Assembly: GCF_028372415.1 (NCBI RefSeq)
Contig: NC_092879.1
Coordinates: forward strand, 98,027,067 to 98,091,066
Source of the DNA: Notamacropus eugenii
Lineage: Eukaryota > Chordata > Mammalia > Diprotodontia > Macropodidae
Length of the DNA: 64,000 nt
Direction of reading: 5' to 3'
A model generated the notes under the pieces. The model searched no databases and was not told the DNA's origin. It worked only from the letters and a program-made list of their open reading frames with translations. Position 1 is the stretch's first letter, and the number at the start of each line of letters is the position of its first letter. Shown piece by piece: positions 52,329-63,690 of this stretch. The translations under genes were made by a program, and so were the position numbers.

Positions 52329-54380
52329 AACCACCCAACACGGTGACCGCAAGTGAAAGCACAGGCTATATTCCATGCTCCCGGTTCCCTGTCTCTCCAA
52401 TGAAAGGAAGAATAGGAACATTATTTTGGCAGCTGTGTACATAAGGATGGCTTGGAAAGAAAAAAGACTGGACAAGGATCTGACTAGACAAGGTGAAGAC
52501 TAAGGAAGTCCTGTAATAAGAAAGGCACGATGAAATGCGAGAGACAACATGGTGACAGAATCCCAAGACTCTGGAAGTGACTAGATATCAGGGAGGACAG
52601 GGATGGCAGGGGAGGGACTCTGAGTGACTAGAAAGCTGATGGTGCCCTCAATAGAAACAGAGAAGTTTAAGGGGGCAAGGTGCGGGTGGGGTGGGGTTAG
52701 ATGAGGACTCATATTGGACACGCTGAATTTGAAATGTCTGTAGGATATAAAGGTGGAGATGATAAGCATTTCTTATGGTTATGATGGGATGGTAATTTAA
52801 AAGAGTGATCAAGATTGAATTTATAGATCTGAGAATCTCTGACATAGAGATTATGAAAAGAGAGAGAGAAAGAGAGAGAAGAAGAAGAAGAAGAAAGAGA
52901 GGAAGAGGGGGGAGGAGAAGGAGGAGGAGAAGAGGGGTGCACGGAAGTTCTGAAGTTAAGAGATGAATAATGATCCAGCAAAGGAGACTTCAAAAGGAAG
53001 GGTCATACCAGTAGGAAAAAAACCAGGAGAAAGCATCATCACAGGCATCAAGGGTGGAAAATTCACTCAGCAAGTCAGGCTGGTGGCCAGTGCCCAAAGC
53101 CACAGAGAAGTCAAGGAGAATGATGAGTGAATAAGGACCATTAGTTTTAACAATGAAGAGCTCATTAGTACCTTGGAAAGAACAGTTTCAGTGGAGTGTC
53201 AAGGTCAAAAGCTAGACTGAAAGAGGTTGAAACCTGAGAGGTCAGGAAATGGGAGGCAATGAACACAGACAACTCTTTCTAGAACAAAGAGCTATTTGAT
53301 GGTAGGCTAAGGAGATGGCGGGAGAAAGGAAAGATTTTGAAGGATGAAGGAGACCTGCAAATATTGTAGGCTAAAGGGAAAGAGCTAGCTAGGGAGCAAG
53401 GAGGATTGGAGACGAGAGAATGGGTACAATCCAGGGGGAAAGCTCTGGGAGTAAATGGAAGGGGATGGAATCTGAGTAGAAGCAGAGCAAACAATCCTCA
53501 CCAGAAGGACCACCTCTTCCTCAGAGATCAGAGCAAGGGAGGAGACAATGGGGGATGCTAGAAAGGAATGCTGGGGGATGGACTAAGAGACAAGAGGGAA
53601 CGTAGGGCAAAAGCCCTCAGTTTTGTTTTTCCAGTAAAGCAGGAATTGAGTTCCTCTATGGTGAAGAAGGGGTAGTGGGCCTTTGAAAAGAAGGCATTGT
53701 GGAAAGTATCTCAGGCAACCAGGTAAGAGTCATAGGATTGCTGTGCAGCCATGAAGGCCCAACTGAGACTACGCAGCAGGAGCTAAGTAGGAGCAGAGAA
53801 GGGGTATGTTGACAATAACTCATTGCTGAGGTTTGGCACATCATGAACAAAGACAGTGGACAGTTCAGCTTCTCTGGCTGAGGGGAAGAAAGAGAGACAG
53901 GGAGTGGAGTGGTGAGGGTTGTATTGGAAGAAGAGCAAATGGTCAGAATGAAAACAAATAACAGATTTAGAAGAAAAGAGGTAGAGAAAGAGAACATTCT
54001 GGTCAGAGCTGAAGATTCTGGGGGCACACACAGTACTGGGCAAATATATGAGACCTAAAATGTGACTGCATGCCTAAGCTAAGCACAGTACCTGCATATA
54101 GTAGGCACTTAGTAAATGCTTGTTGATTGACTGACTGACTGATGGGGCAGCTAAAGTGGAATGAAGATAGAGTTCATGGGAGTTGATGAACTGGGAAGCA
54201 GAGTATTGAAGGGGGCCTCAATGAGTGTACTGCAGTGCCAGGGTGTGTGGGCACTGCATCCCCTGAGAACAGAGGGAAGGTGGCCTGGAAGCCAGTTGAT
54301 TACAATGACCAGGATGGGTACTGAGTGAGGTGGATGGATAGAATGAAGCTCAAAGGAGGGGCTGCTGAATGATGGTGGCA
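52329..54380 (-). repeat. Long L2 LINE relic, RT and upstream region
   Basis: Reversed L2 body with GATGGTGCCCTCAATAGAAA, GGACACGCTGAATTTGAAAT, CTGAGAATCTCTGACATAGA, GATCCAGCAAAGGAGACTTC, AGTTTCAGTGGAGTGTCAAG and CCACCTCTTCCTCAGAGA. A short L2 3' end on the plus strand (54,070-54,135, GTAGGCACTTAGTAAATGCT) interrupts it. Decayed. Confidence 0.8.
52855..52932. repeat. GA/GAA purine-rich simple repeat
   Basis: (GA)n, then (GAA)n and (GGA)n over about 75 bp without a pyrimidine run. It is inside the L2 relic. Confidence 0.9.
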
Positions 54381-54394
54381 GAGGAGCAAGGAAT

Positions 54395-54645
54395 ATAATA
54401 TTAATAATAACCACAGCTAACATTTATATAGCCCTCACTACTCTGCTAAGCACTTTACAATCACAACAATCCTGGGAGATAGGTGCTGTCATTATCCCCA
54501 CTTTAAAGATGGAGAAACTGAGGCAAACTGAAGTGAAGTGACTTGTTCAAGGTCACACAGCTAGTAAATGTCTGAGGCTGGATTTGAACTCAAGTCTTCC
54601 TGACTCCAGGCCCAGAGCTCTATCCACCATACCACCTAGGTGCCA
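54395..54645 (-). repeat. tRNA-core SINE, nearly complete, minus strand
   Basis: Contains CAGCTAACATTTATATAGCC, ACAACAATCCTGGGAGATAG, TGGAGAAACTGAGGCAAACT, CAAGGTCACACAGCTAGTAA, GATTTGAACTCAAGTCTTCC and ends CACCTAGGTGCC. It is one of the best-preserved SINEs here. Confidence 0.88.
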
Positions 54646-54649
54646 CAAA

Positions 54650-55610
54650 ATACCTACTTCTCATAGCCCCCAATGTACTGAGGATATAGCCAAAGATGCA
54701 GTGTCTTCCAGAGACCACTAGGTTTCTGGTTTTGCAATAAGCTGGAAAGAAAGTGAAACTAAGTGACTAAAGGGAGTTTGTTAGCAAAGATACAGGAGAG
54801 CAGAGTATCTAGACTGTGAAAGGGTAGGGCTGAGGGGCAGACAGACGACAGCACAGGAAAAGGAGGCCAGAGAAAGGGATGTTTGCTCTTCCAGGAGAAA
54901 GTCACCTGGACCCACAGGGAAAAGGGGAGCATGAACTGCCAGTTTGCCCCTTGCCCCTCCTAGTTTTCCTGGGAGAAGAACCAATAGGCTGAGCACAAAG
55001 TAACCATATGAGGGGAAGTGACATTGCTTCCCATGGCTGCTTACTCCAAATGAAATATCCTCTCTATGACTCTTGTTAGTGAGCTCCCATCACCAGGGGA
55101 GTTCAAGTCTTCTTGGCTTTGAGACCAGTTCTCTATCTCTATTCACTTATAAAATGACCACTATATAATAGTCCCTGGGGCTATAAAGAGAAACAGTGAT
55201 AGGCCCCTGCTCTCAGGTGAAGGCTTAGGAAGTACTGTTCTGTGTCCCAGTTCACAGCACGCACTGTGGCAGCACCTGCTCCTACCACATCTACCATGGC
55301 ACATCTGCAGAAAATTCAGTACACACAAACATACTCACCAGGCCCAGGCTTCAGGAGGCAATTCTTCCCTTTATCCAAGGATTCACTGCAGGGTTTCTTT
55401 ACATGTCGAGCTCCCATGGTACACTGGAAATTGAGCTCCACTTACAAACACTGACTTGACACAGCTTTCCCCACACACATCTGTTGCATAAAGCAAGGCT
55501 CAACACTATTGGGGAAACAGATATTTAAGTTTTGGAGAAGCTAAAGTCAAAGAGGACAGCAGCTCAGGACTAGCTTGGTCTGTAGTGACTTGGGGATATC
55601 AGACCTGTAA
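54650..55610. other. No gene recognised
   Basis: Unassigned sequence. The 55,242-55,454 plus frame has no domain. Confidence 0.35.
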
Positions 55611-55614
55611 GATG

Positions 55615-56235
55615 AAGATCAAAAATTCTTTTCAAAAACCACCGATTGGATGCAAGAATGATCCACCATTAGGAAAACAGTCAACATAAATAATTGTATT
55701 AAAAAGCAAAACATCCAAAATTCCATGATCATCTCAATAAGTGCAGAAAAAAAAACTTTGAAAAAGTATGTTTTTATATTAAAAACCCTACAAAGCATAG
55801 GCACTGAAGCATTTTTAATATCATAAGAATCATCTGTCTAAAACCAAAAGCAAGCATCACATGCAATGCATAATAAATATGGAGTGAAGCAAGGATGCCC
55901 ACTCTCCCTGCTACATAGTTCTGGAAATATTAGTGACAGCAATAAGAGGAGAAAGAGATAAAAGCCAAACTGCATGCTGTCTTGGGGAAGGGGGAGGAGG
56001 CGCACATTTAGAACTCAAGATCTTATAAAAGTGAATGCTGAAAACTAAAAATAAATAAAAAGGAAGAATAAAAAATTTTTAAAAAAAATAGAAGGTGTAA
56101 AGAGAGGCAAAGAGGAGAGAACTATTTTTGCTAATATGATGCTTCAGTTGGAATATCCTAGGGAATCGATAAAGGGACTAATCGAAACAATAATGTCAGC
56201 AAAATTTCAGGCTAAAAAATTTCTTCCAAAGTAAA
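55615..56235 (+). mobile_element. L1 ORF2 fragments, interrupted
   Basis: The plus strand carries the reverse-transcriptase neighbourhood (GTGAAGCAAGGATGCCCACT corresponds to VKQGCPL) and, after about 150 bp, RESIKGLIETIMSAKFQAKK. Between them (about 55,980-56,090) sits another L1 3'-UTR end, GGGAAGGGGGAGGAGG to an AATAAATAAAA tail. Old and broken. Confidence 0.7.
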
Positions 56236-56254
56236 AAAAATAAAAATGGACTTA

Positions 56255-56800
56255 TCAGGAGCCTTGTAGAGGAGTATCTGGGAAATACAAAGTGTAGATA
56301 AGACAGTTTCTGCCGATAAGGAGCTTTCCACCTAATAGGGGGATAAGACCACAGTCTTCAATGAATCAGATAAGCATAAGAAATGATGTTCTATGATAAA
56401 TGCCTTAGAGACTTATAAAATAAAGTACTGAGGTAGGTTTGATAGAAATGTCATTACTGATTAGGGGGATGAGGGAAAACTTCCTGGAGGAGGAGGCATT
56501 TGAGTCCTTTAAAGGACTGAGAGCAATTCAGTGGGGAAAAAGAGGACATTTCAGGGACAGAGAATAGTATAAGCAAAGTCTTGGAGGTGGGAGCACATGG
56601 GAGATGGTGAAATTGACTGGTTTGTCTGAAGCACACAGTACATAAAGGACAGTAACATGAGACAGTACTAGAAAAATAGAATGGCATGCTGAAGATTTCT
56701 GAGCAGAAGAGTGCTGTGACCAGAGGAGAAAGAACTTGCCCAAGGCCACACTGTTGGAGGCTAGAGCCAGAACTAGAATTCTCTTTGCTGTTTTCCTCCC
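56255..56800 (-). repeat. L2-like relic, minus strand
   Basis: Reversed L2-like order: GATAAGGAGCTTTCCACCTA, GGGAAAACTTCCTGGAGGAG, AGCAAAGTCTTGGAGGTGGG and AGTGCTGTGACCAGAGG. Confidence 0.6.
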
Positions 56801-57114
56801 CCTGCCCCTCAGCCTTATGCCTCCAGGGCTGAGGTTCCAGTCTTTGTATCCTCACCCCCAACCCTCCTCATACAGGAGGCTAAATAGGTATAGGTAAGAA
56901 AGACCATTCTGACAATGGTACAGAAGGAACATTACAGAAGACAAAGAGGAGCTAACTCAAATTGTATTAAGGGAGTCCTGAACTAGGAAGGTAATAGTCC
57001 TGCTGTGTTTTTCTCTTAGATGATTACAATTGGAGTACTTGGTTCAGTTCTGGGTTCTGCTAGGAAAGCCCTGTAGAAACAGTAGTATTCAGTAAATGTT
57101 TTTGGAACTGAACT

Positions 57115-57260
57115 TCCTTTCTTATCTCTAGCCTGTGAGCTCTCCAGGAAAAAGAATGAGTCTTATTCATTTCTGTCTCTTTTACACACATGGCAGCAGT
57201 GTCCAGTAAAGGCCTTGTGGTGCACAACAAACTGTAAATAAATGCCTGCTGAATTAACTC
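57115..57260 (+). repeat. L2 3' end
   Basis: Contains GCCTGTGAGCTCTCCAGGAA, TCTTATTCATTTCTGTCTCT and GTAAATAAATGCCTGCTGAA. Confidence 0.7.
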
Positions 57261-57479
57261 AGTGCCCTACTATCTCTCCTACTCACTCTAGTCATTCCCA
57301 AAGTAAGGACTTATTCACTCCTGTCTGTGCCACACCCCCCCCCCCCCAACAGAATAGGTGTATAATAACTATACCCAGGGCATTAGCCTCCAGTATGTGG
57401 AGGGTTCTGGGGGATAAAAAGAAGATTAAAGTCTAGGCCCGGGAAGGATAAGGGCGAGGGGAGGGAAGCAGGAAATAAT

Positions 57480-57745
57480 TCTAATTCAGGCTCTAGCCTC
57501 CCACTGTGTGGCCTTGGGCAGATTCCTCCCCCTGTCTGGGTCTCAGTTCATTGTCTGTATTATCTTTAAAGTGCTTCCACGTTTCTGAGACTGTAAATCA
57601 CCAGATGCAAAGTCTATGGCTGGCACTGCCACTGTTGTGACCTTGGCTAGTTCCTTCCATCTTTGGGCCTTTCTATCCCTTTCTGTATGAGGGAGGAGTC
57701 ATTAGGCTAGAAGATTTTAAGCAGCCTTTTTGCTTTGAGATCCTA
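57480..57745 (+). repeat. Two MIR-type relics
   Basis: CACTGTGTGGCCTTGGGCAG with TCTCAGTTCATTGTCTGTAT, then TATGGCTGGCACTGCCACTG with GTTGTGACCTTGGCTAGTTC. Confidence 0.65.
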
Positions 57746-57879
57746 TAAATTTATAGCTTTAGGGGAGGTTCAAGAAATCAGAGACGGCTTCCTGGAGGAC
57801 GTGGCAGCTGAGTTAGGGCCTTTACGGGGAGGAAGACATCTACAGGCTAGGGTTCAAGCAGTGAGAAGGCTATAGCGTG

Positions 57880-58480
57880 GGCCCTAGGTAGATGGCGCTG
57901 ACCCAGGTGCTGAGCCGGACCCAAGGGAAGAGTATGCGCAGGCGCAGGCGCAGGCTGGGGCGGCGGGCCACTGGAGCTGGCGCAGGCGCAGGGGCTAATG
58001 GTCCGGAGGGGGGCGCCGTGGAGGCGAACGGAGGCCTTAACCATAGACTCGCCCGGGCCCCAAGCTCGGGGATTCCACCACCCCCCCCCCCCCCCACTCC
58101 AGAACTCCCCAGGGACCGCACTCACTCACTCGCTCTCGCCCGCTGCGCGGGAGGACCTGCAGGCGGGCCCGGGCTGGGCCCTCGCAGCCGCTGCCGCCAC
58201 CGCGCACCCGCGCACCGTATCTGGACGCAGCTCCAGGCAGCCCGGAGGTCCGCGGGCCACCGGCCACCAGGGTTGGCTGCGCGCCTCACGTTGCATAGCA
58301 ACGGGGGCGGGCCGCGAGCGGGATGGGGGAGGCGAAGAGGTGGAGGGGAGGTAGAAAAGAAAAGAGTATTAACTGGTGGAGGAGAAGGAAGGGGGGCAGG
58401 GAACAGAGAGGAGGGGGAGGAAAGAAGGGATCCACGAGGAGGAGGGGGAGGGGGCCAGCAGGAAGGAGGCCACATGGCTT
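57880..58480. promoter_or_regulatory. CpG-island promoter with NRF1-like and RFX sites
   Basis: The densest CpG block in the right half. TGCGCAGGCGCA at 57,935-57,946, within a GCGCAG repeat, is NRF1-like. CGTTGCATAGCAACG at 58,289-58,303 is a perfect palindrome that fits the RFX X-box. A 17-nt C run lies near 58,080 and a purine-rich flank at 58,340-58,460. It is upstream of the minus-strand KRAB-ZNF gene by about 9 kb and could serve it or a plus-strand gene outside view. The plus frame starting MALTQ at 57,892 becomes low-complexity. Confidence 0.7.
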
Positions 58481-58699
58481 GAAATCTCCATCTCACCAAA
58501 AAAAAAAAAAAAGTCCCTTTGGGTCCTGATCTCTCTCATTAACCCCACCATCCTTAGGCACCCAGGGTCCTGCCGAATCACTTAGGCCTTCTTTTTCTCC
58601 CCGGCTCCCTTTCCCTTTTCTTGGAAAGCTCTTCTCCAAGGATTCTCCCCTGCCCTTGCCCCCCAGTTTCCAGAGTCTAGCCTAAACTCAGCAGAAGCT

Positions 58700-59330
58700 T
58701 GATAGAAGACAATCGGAGAATCTGGAGCTGGAAAGGTCCCAGGTACATAAGAGACCTCAGATCTCATCTAATCCAACTCACACTGGAACAGCTGTTCTCT
58801 GGCCAGGAGGCATCCCAATTGGGATGTGCAGCCCAGTCTTCACCTGAAGCCTTCAAGGCCCTGGGAGCCTAGTTATTCCTCACCCCAAGTCCAAATCTGC
58901 CCCTCTTCACTGTCCCACTCACTGATGCTCACTCAAACATCTGGGATCAATCAGAAAAAATCTAATCTCTCTTTTGTCTAACGGCTGTCTAGTAGTTTGA
59001 AGGGCACTCACATTCTCCCTTGTGTTTTCTCTTCTCCAGGCTAAAACATTCCCATTGCCTTCCATAGATCCTCACATGCCCTTAGGTTTAGGTCCTTCAC
59101 CCTCCTTCAGAAACTTCAACTTCTCAGTGTCCTTCCTCTGAACTGAACACAGTACTGTAAATACATTTTAACAAAGGGCAGAGTGTGGTGGGACCTCTCT
59201 CATTCTGCATGCCAGGCCTCTCAATGCAACCTACATTAGATGGGCTCTTTGGGGCAGCCATATCACAGTGTTACCTCCTGTTGGGTTTTCAGTATATACT
59301 AACATGCTCAGACTTTTGTCTGACAAATGA
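58700..59330 (+). repeat. CR1 LINE relic, 3' region
   Basis: Retains the CR1 order: CTCATCTAATCCAACTCACA, TTCTCTTCTCCAGGCTAAAA, then a TCCATAGATCCTCACATGCC-like stretch, GAACTGAACACAGTACTGTA and TTTGGGGCAGCCATATCACA. More CR1 (GGTTTTTTTGAACCCAAATA) follows after a MIR at about 59,540. Confidence 0.75.
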
Positions 59331-59334
59331 TTAG

Positions 59335-59530
59335 GGAGGTGGTATGGTTCAGCAGAAACAGCACTGGCAAGTCAGAGATAGAAGGTTACCTTCTACCTCT
59401 TAAGTTTACTACCTGTGAAAATATAGTCAATTCATAACCTACCTAGGTCTCAGTTTTTTCATCTGTAAAGTGACAACATTGGACTAGGTGGCCTCTGAGG
59501 TCAGCTCAAGATCTATGACTATTCTGCACT
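59335..59530 (+). repeat. MIR-type SINE inserted in CR1
   Basis: Contains AGGTGGTATGGTTCAGCAGA, ATAACCTACCTAGGTCTCAG, TTTTTTCATCTGTAAAGTGA and TTGGACTAGGTGGCCTCTGA, with CR1 on both sides. Confidence 0.75.
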
Positions 59531-59829
59531 TGTCAAGTCGGTTTTTTTGAACCCAAATATTAGCTTGAAGGGTTGATAGGGACTATGTAATCCAAATTTT
59601 TCATTTTACAAATAAAGAAACAGGCCTAGAAAGGTGAAATGTTTCTAGAACAGGAGAGATATGAGTAACAAGAGTTCAGCTGAGAAAGGTTTGCAAGTCT
59701 TCACAGACTGGAAACTCAAGATGAGTTTTGGGCAGCCCAAAAGCCAGGCAGAGTCTTATCCAGCACTGGCACTCAGAGCTCTCCTGAATCAGAAATTCAG
59801 CACTCTTTGAATTCCAACTTCACTGCTTC

Positions 59830-60190
59830 TCAGCCTGGCCTGTCTCCAGATTGATCTTCAGAAGCCTAGCTTGAATCTCATCTTTCCAGATTCAGAACCA
59901 AACATGAGCAGCTCCATACTGCCCATAAAACAAAGTCCAAACCCCTTAGGAAGATGTTCATAGTGTGGTACTAATGTAAAGTTTCAACCTGACGTCTGAA
60001 TCTTGGAGCTAAAGAGGGCCTCTCCTTGGATCCAACTTACACCATTACTTATTATTCCAGGAAATGGGGTCGTGAGCTCCTTGAGAGCAGGGTTTGCATT
60101 ATAACTCTCTGTATCTGCGGCACCAAGCACAGTCCCTGGCAGCCAGAAAGCAGTAAATACGTGTTTGCTGAAGGAGCGAAGGAATGAGCC
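59830..60190 (+). repeat. L2 3' end
   Basis: Contains CATACTGCCCATAAAACAAA, GAGCTCCTTGAGAGCAGGGT and AAGCAGTAAATACGTGTTTG. Confidence 0.75.
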
Positions 60191-60476
60191 AAGTAATGAA
60201 TGCTAGCCAGAAGCTGAGCAGATCAGGCTGGGAAGGGGAGAAGATTCCATTGAATGGAAAATACTGGACTTCTTAGTACTGGAAGATGACCTTAGAGGTA
60301 AGGTAGGTCAGTTCCACCTCTTTTTTTTCAGAGAAGAAAGCCAAGGCCCAGGGTTAGAAGGGACCTCAGAGACAGCCTAATTTCATCTCTTCCTTTTACA
60401 GAGAGGGAAATTGAGGCCCAGAAAAGAGAAAATACTTGGCTGAGCTGGGTTTTTTTGGTATATATGCTGTTTATTT

Positions 60477-60724
60477 TTTTTTCAATTGTTGTTGTTGAGT
60501 CTCTGTGACTCTATTGGGGGTTTTCTCAGCAAAGATCCTAGAGGAGTTTGCCATTTCCTTCTCCAGCTCATTTTACAGATGAGGAAACTGAGGGAACAGG
60601 GTGAAGTGACTTGCCCAGGGTCACACAGCTCGGAAGTGTCTGAGGCTAGATCTGAACTTAGGAAGAGGAGTCTTCCTGACTCCAGGCCTGGCTTTCTATC
60701 TCTCGAGCCACCCAGCTGCCCCAA
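60477..60724 (-). repeat. MAR1-like SINE, complete, minus strand
   Basis: Reversed full element: GTTGAGTCTCTGTGACTCTA, GCCATTTCCTTCTCCAGCTC, GTGACTTGCCCAGGGTCACA, CTTCCTGACTCCAGGCCTGG and CGAGCCACCCAGCTGCCCC. Confidence 0.9.
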
Positions 60725-60735
60725 AATATAAAGGA

Positions 60736-60966
60736 CTTTGTTGTTCAGTCACGTCCAGCTCTTTGTGATAGCACACAAAGACTGTCCGTGGGATTTTCTT
60801 GGCAAGGACATTGAAGTGTTTTGCCATTTCCTTCTGCAGAGCCAAACAGAGGTTAAGTGACTTGCCCAGAGTCACACAGCTACTAACTATCTAAGGCCAG
60901 ATTTGAACTCAGGTCTTCCTAACTCCTGACCCAGTGCTCTATCCACTGAGCCACCTAGCTGCCTCA
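60736..60966 (-). repeat. MAR1-like SINE, second copy, minus strand
   Basis: Starts TTGTTGTTCAGTCACGTCCA and ends CCACTGAGCCACCTAGCTGC. It lies only 11 bp after the previous copy in the same orientation but is clearly diverged from it, so these are two insertions and not a recent duplication. Confidence 0.9.
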
Positions 60967-60967
60967 A

Positions 60968-61150
60968 ATGTAGTTTCTCAATTACATGCAAACAAACATT
61001 TTTAACATTTGTTTTTTAAAATTTTGAGTTCCACATTTCTGTCTTACCTCCTTATCCCCTCTCCTTGGGAAGGCAAGCAGTTTGCTATAGGTTATACATG
61101 TGTAGTCATGCAAAACATTTCCATAGTCACCATATTGCAGAAGCAAACAG
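60968..61150 (-). mobile_element. L1 3' UTR, minus strand
   Basis: Reverse of the tail seen at 45.6-46.0 kb: AAATTTTGAGTTCCACATTT, GGTTATACATGTGTAGTCAT and GCAAAACATTTCCATAGTC. Confidence 0.8.
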
Positions 61151-61154
61151 AGCT

Positions 61155-61715
61155 GGTCTATTAAAAAGTTGATGGAGTGAATGTGAGCCTCTTTTGGCCA
61201 ACTCCCCTAACACGCCCCTCTAAAAAACTTTTTACAAGTCCATCAAACCAAATTCTGAGTGGGAAAACCAGCAAAAGGTCACAGTGAATCATTTTTCCTG
61301 GCCAATGCAGCTTAAGAGGACAGAGAGCTCTGAAGACAACATCTGTGGGCCTTGGAGGTGGCGTCAGGAGTACCCAGCACCTAGGGATGGTAATGGGCCT
61401 GAACTCCTGGCCAGAAAGAGATTCCAGGGGACCCCTGTGCTGGTACTGAGTGTAGCAGTGGGTTCCATCTGGCAACTGCCTAGCCCATCACCCAGTTCTG
61501 AGTCCCAGTTCCAGGGCAGAGAAGAGGGGTTTCTGTAGAGAGGGAGCGGGGGCCTTACAGTCCTTAAAGTGCTGCTGGAATGCTAGTGGTTACTCTTAGC
61601 TCTCCACGAGGTCACTGTGGAGAGTGAGTGAATGATTTGGGGGCTGTAGGCCTTGCAAACCCTGGACAGTGACCTGAGCCACCAGGATAGTTGGATTGTG
61701 ACTTCCCTACGTGTT
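61155..61715. other. No feature recognised
   Basis: Unassigned. The frames at 61,161-61,475 minus and 61,284-61,538 plus overlap and show no domain. Confidence 0.35.
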
Positions 61716-61719
61716 CTCA

Positions 61720-61990
61720 GCCATCTGGGTTAGAAGGAAGGACTGGGGATGTGGAGTTAAGAGACGTGGGTTCAGGTCCAATCACGGACATGACTAGATG
61801 TCTTTGGGCAAGTGCCTTCCCTTCACTAGGCAGTACCTTCCCCCTTAGTAAAATGATGGGGTTTGACTCCCCTGTGTGACCATCCACAAGTCACTCAGTT
61901 TCTCTAACCTTGATTCCTCTTCTGGATTAGGTGCCAACTGAGGTTCCTTCTAGTTCTAACTCGGTGAAATCCTCTGTGACTCAGTGATCT
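61720..61990 (+). repeat. MIR-type SINE relics
   Basis: GACGTGGGTTCAGGTCCAAT with GTCTTTGGGCAAGTGCCTTC, then a second core tail with TCACTCAGTTTCTCTAACCT and GAGGTTCCTTCTAGTTCTAA. Confidence 0.7.
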
Positions 61991-62159
61991 GTAAGGCATC
62001 TTCTTACTTTAAAAATCTGTGCTGCTTTGAGGATTCAGCTCAATGCTCTCAAAATCAACCCTTGTCACAGATGGAACCCTGGGCTGAATGGACTGTTGTT
62101 CTCTTTTCCCTCTTCTAATGTTCTCACTTCTGACAAAGCAAGAGACCAAAAGGACCTAG

Positions 62160-62285
62160 GAGTGTGAGGACTTAGCCAGTCAGACCATGTTCCCATAATT
62201 CTCTGGTGTCCCATCCCCACAGAGGGCTCCAGCTGTCCCCATTCCTCCCCGGTGAGACATGTGGCCACATCCTTGAACTAACAAT
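62160..62285 (-). pseudogene. KRAB-A exon relic of a third KRAB-ZNF gene
   Basis: The minus strand reads FKDVATCLTGEEWGQLEPSV, clearly KRAB-A. The MLENYGNMV region is then only readable in another frame, with a stop. No KRAB-B or finger exon follows at lower coordinates before the next CpG island, so this is an isolated relic of a duplicated gene. Confidence 0.75.
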
Positions 62286-62639
62286 ACAGTTCCATAGCTC
62301 CATATGTAAGAGCAGGTAAGGCACCAACCAAGGGTACAGTGGGAGGTAATCTCCCAGTTTCCAGGGCTTCAGCTTCTGTGTGACCATGGGGCTGAGGTGG
62401 AAACAGAAGATGGAAAATTCACCCAGCAGTAAAAGCCAATTCGGTGCCAAATGCGGTTAAGCCAGAGTGCGGCTTAGATCGTACTGTAATTGGAATTGAT
62501 ACAGTTAGAGTCACAAGCTAACACCAGCATCTGATAATTTCTTGAATAATAATTCCCTTACCCCTGTCCTGCCACTTGCTTAGATAATTGTAATAGCCTA
62601 ACAGACCTTCGTGGTTCCATTGAATGGTTCCGTCAACCT

Positions 62640-62930
62640 AGGTATCACAAACACCCTGAATAATCTTCCTCATATGTAGACTTGCCCATGTCATGCTTGC
62701 TCTTAAGTCTTCCATGGCTCCCTACTGTCTGAGTCCACTTCAGATTTCTTTGCCTGTTATTCAAAGTCCTCCCCAATCTGGAGCTTGTTTTACATGGATC
62801 TCCCTCCACACACACATCATACACTTTACTTCAATTAAACTGGGCTTCCCTCTGTCCCCCAAACATACCCTGCACTCTCTTGCTGACCCTCTGTGGTCAC
62901 TCCCCTTTTCTATATGTTTGCCGAGCGGCT
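62640..62930 (+). repeat. L2 LINE relic
   Basis: Contains TCTTCCATGGCTCCCTACTG, ATTCAAAGTCCTCCCCAATC and GCTTCCCTCTGTCCCCCAAA in L2 order. Confidence 0.7.
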
Positions 62931-62934
62931 CTTT

Positions 62935-63130
62935 AATATATTCTCCACCTCTTTCAGGAGTCAAAGTCAAGGTCACTGGCCTATAATTTAAGGATACATT
63001 CTTTGCCCTTCTTCAAAAATTGGGATTTTTTTTTCTAGTACTGGAGTTCTTCCAACATCCTCTGCCATCTTTCAAAGATTACTTGATGCCTGGTCAGCAA
63101 TCACAACCAGCAGTTTTTTTCAGTGCCCAC
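62935..63130 (+). repeat. CR1 LINE fragment
   Basis: AGTCAAGGTCACTGGCCTATAA fits the CR1 GGCTGACTGGCCTGTAATT region and is followed by a degraded CCAGTCCTCTGGCATCT-like stretch. A second, internal CR1 piece. Confidence 0.55.
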
Positions 63131-63564
63131 CCTGACAGTGGGCTCCAACCTTTTCAGACCGCACTCTCTTATCAGCATAGAATGGCGGGGCAGAGCCTCC
63201 CAACATGTGTATATTTACTAATTAAGAAATTTTGGAATGTGCTGCTAACCTCATAGCGTATACAGCATGAAACACAAAAAGCACATTTTAAAAGGAGGGG
63301 AAGTAAATAGTCTTTTACAAACATTGATTGTATTGAATGGCACAAACCCCTTTTCCTGGTGTCACTGGTGATATTTCTGGTATGACTCAAAGTTCCTGTG
63401 CATACCCTGGGGAACAGGGTGAAATAGTGATAGCGACAAATGAGTCATTGTTCATCGGATCCCTGTAGCTCGCTCAGCAAGTGCATCTCTGCCTCCTCCC
63501 CCAAGCCCAGCACCTCCCAAGGGCCCAGCAGGACAACAAGCCTGACCTTGGCTCGTTGCTGGGG

Positions 63565-63690
63565 CCCAGGGGGACTGCCACCCGGCCCCAAAGGGGAGCA
63601 GACTGTGGGAGTGTAGCTCCTGGGGCATCTCTGAGTCGCAGCCATTGGGATTCTGGCTTTTTTAGTCCAGATATCAATTCTCCTTAGCAG
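63565..63690 (-). other. Possible KRAB-ZNF leader exon or chance frame
   Basis: Within a 100-codon minus frame (63,445-63,747). An ATG opens MAATQRCPRSYTPTVCSP and an AAG/GTCAGG donor-like site follows after GPQQRAK. The place, 1.3 kb upstream of the KRAB-A relic on the same strand, fits a leader exon, but the residues have no recognisable homology. Confidence 0.2.

Noticed and set aside
57892-58482. A 196-codon plus-strand gene in the CpG island
   Set aside because: After MALTQ it becomes Arg, Gly and Ala low-complexity from GC-rich repeats, with open frames equally long on the other strand.
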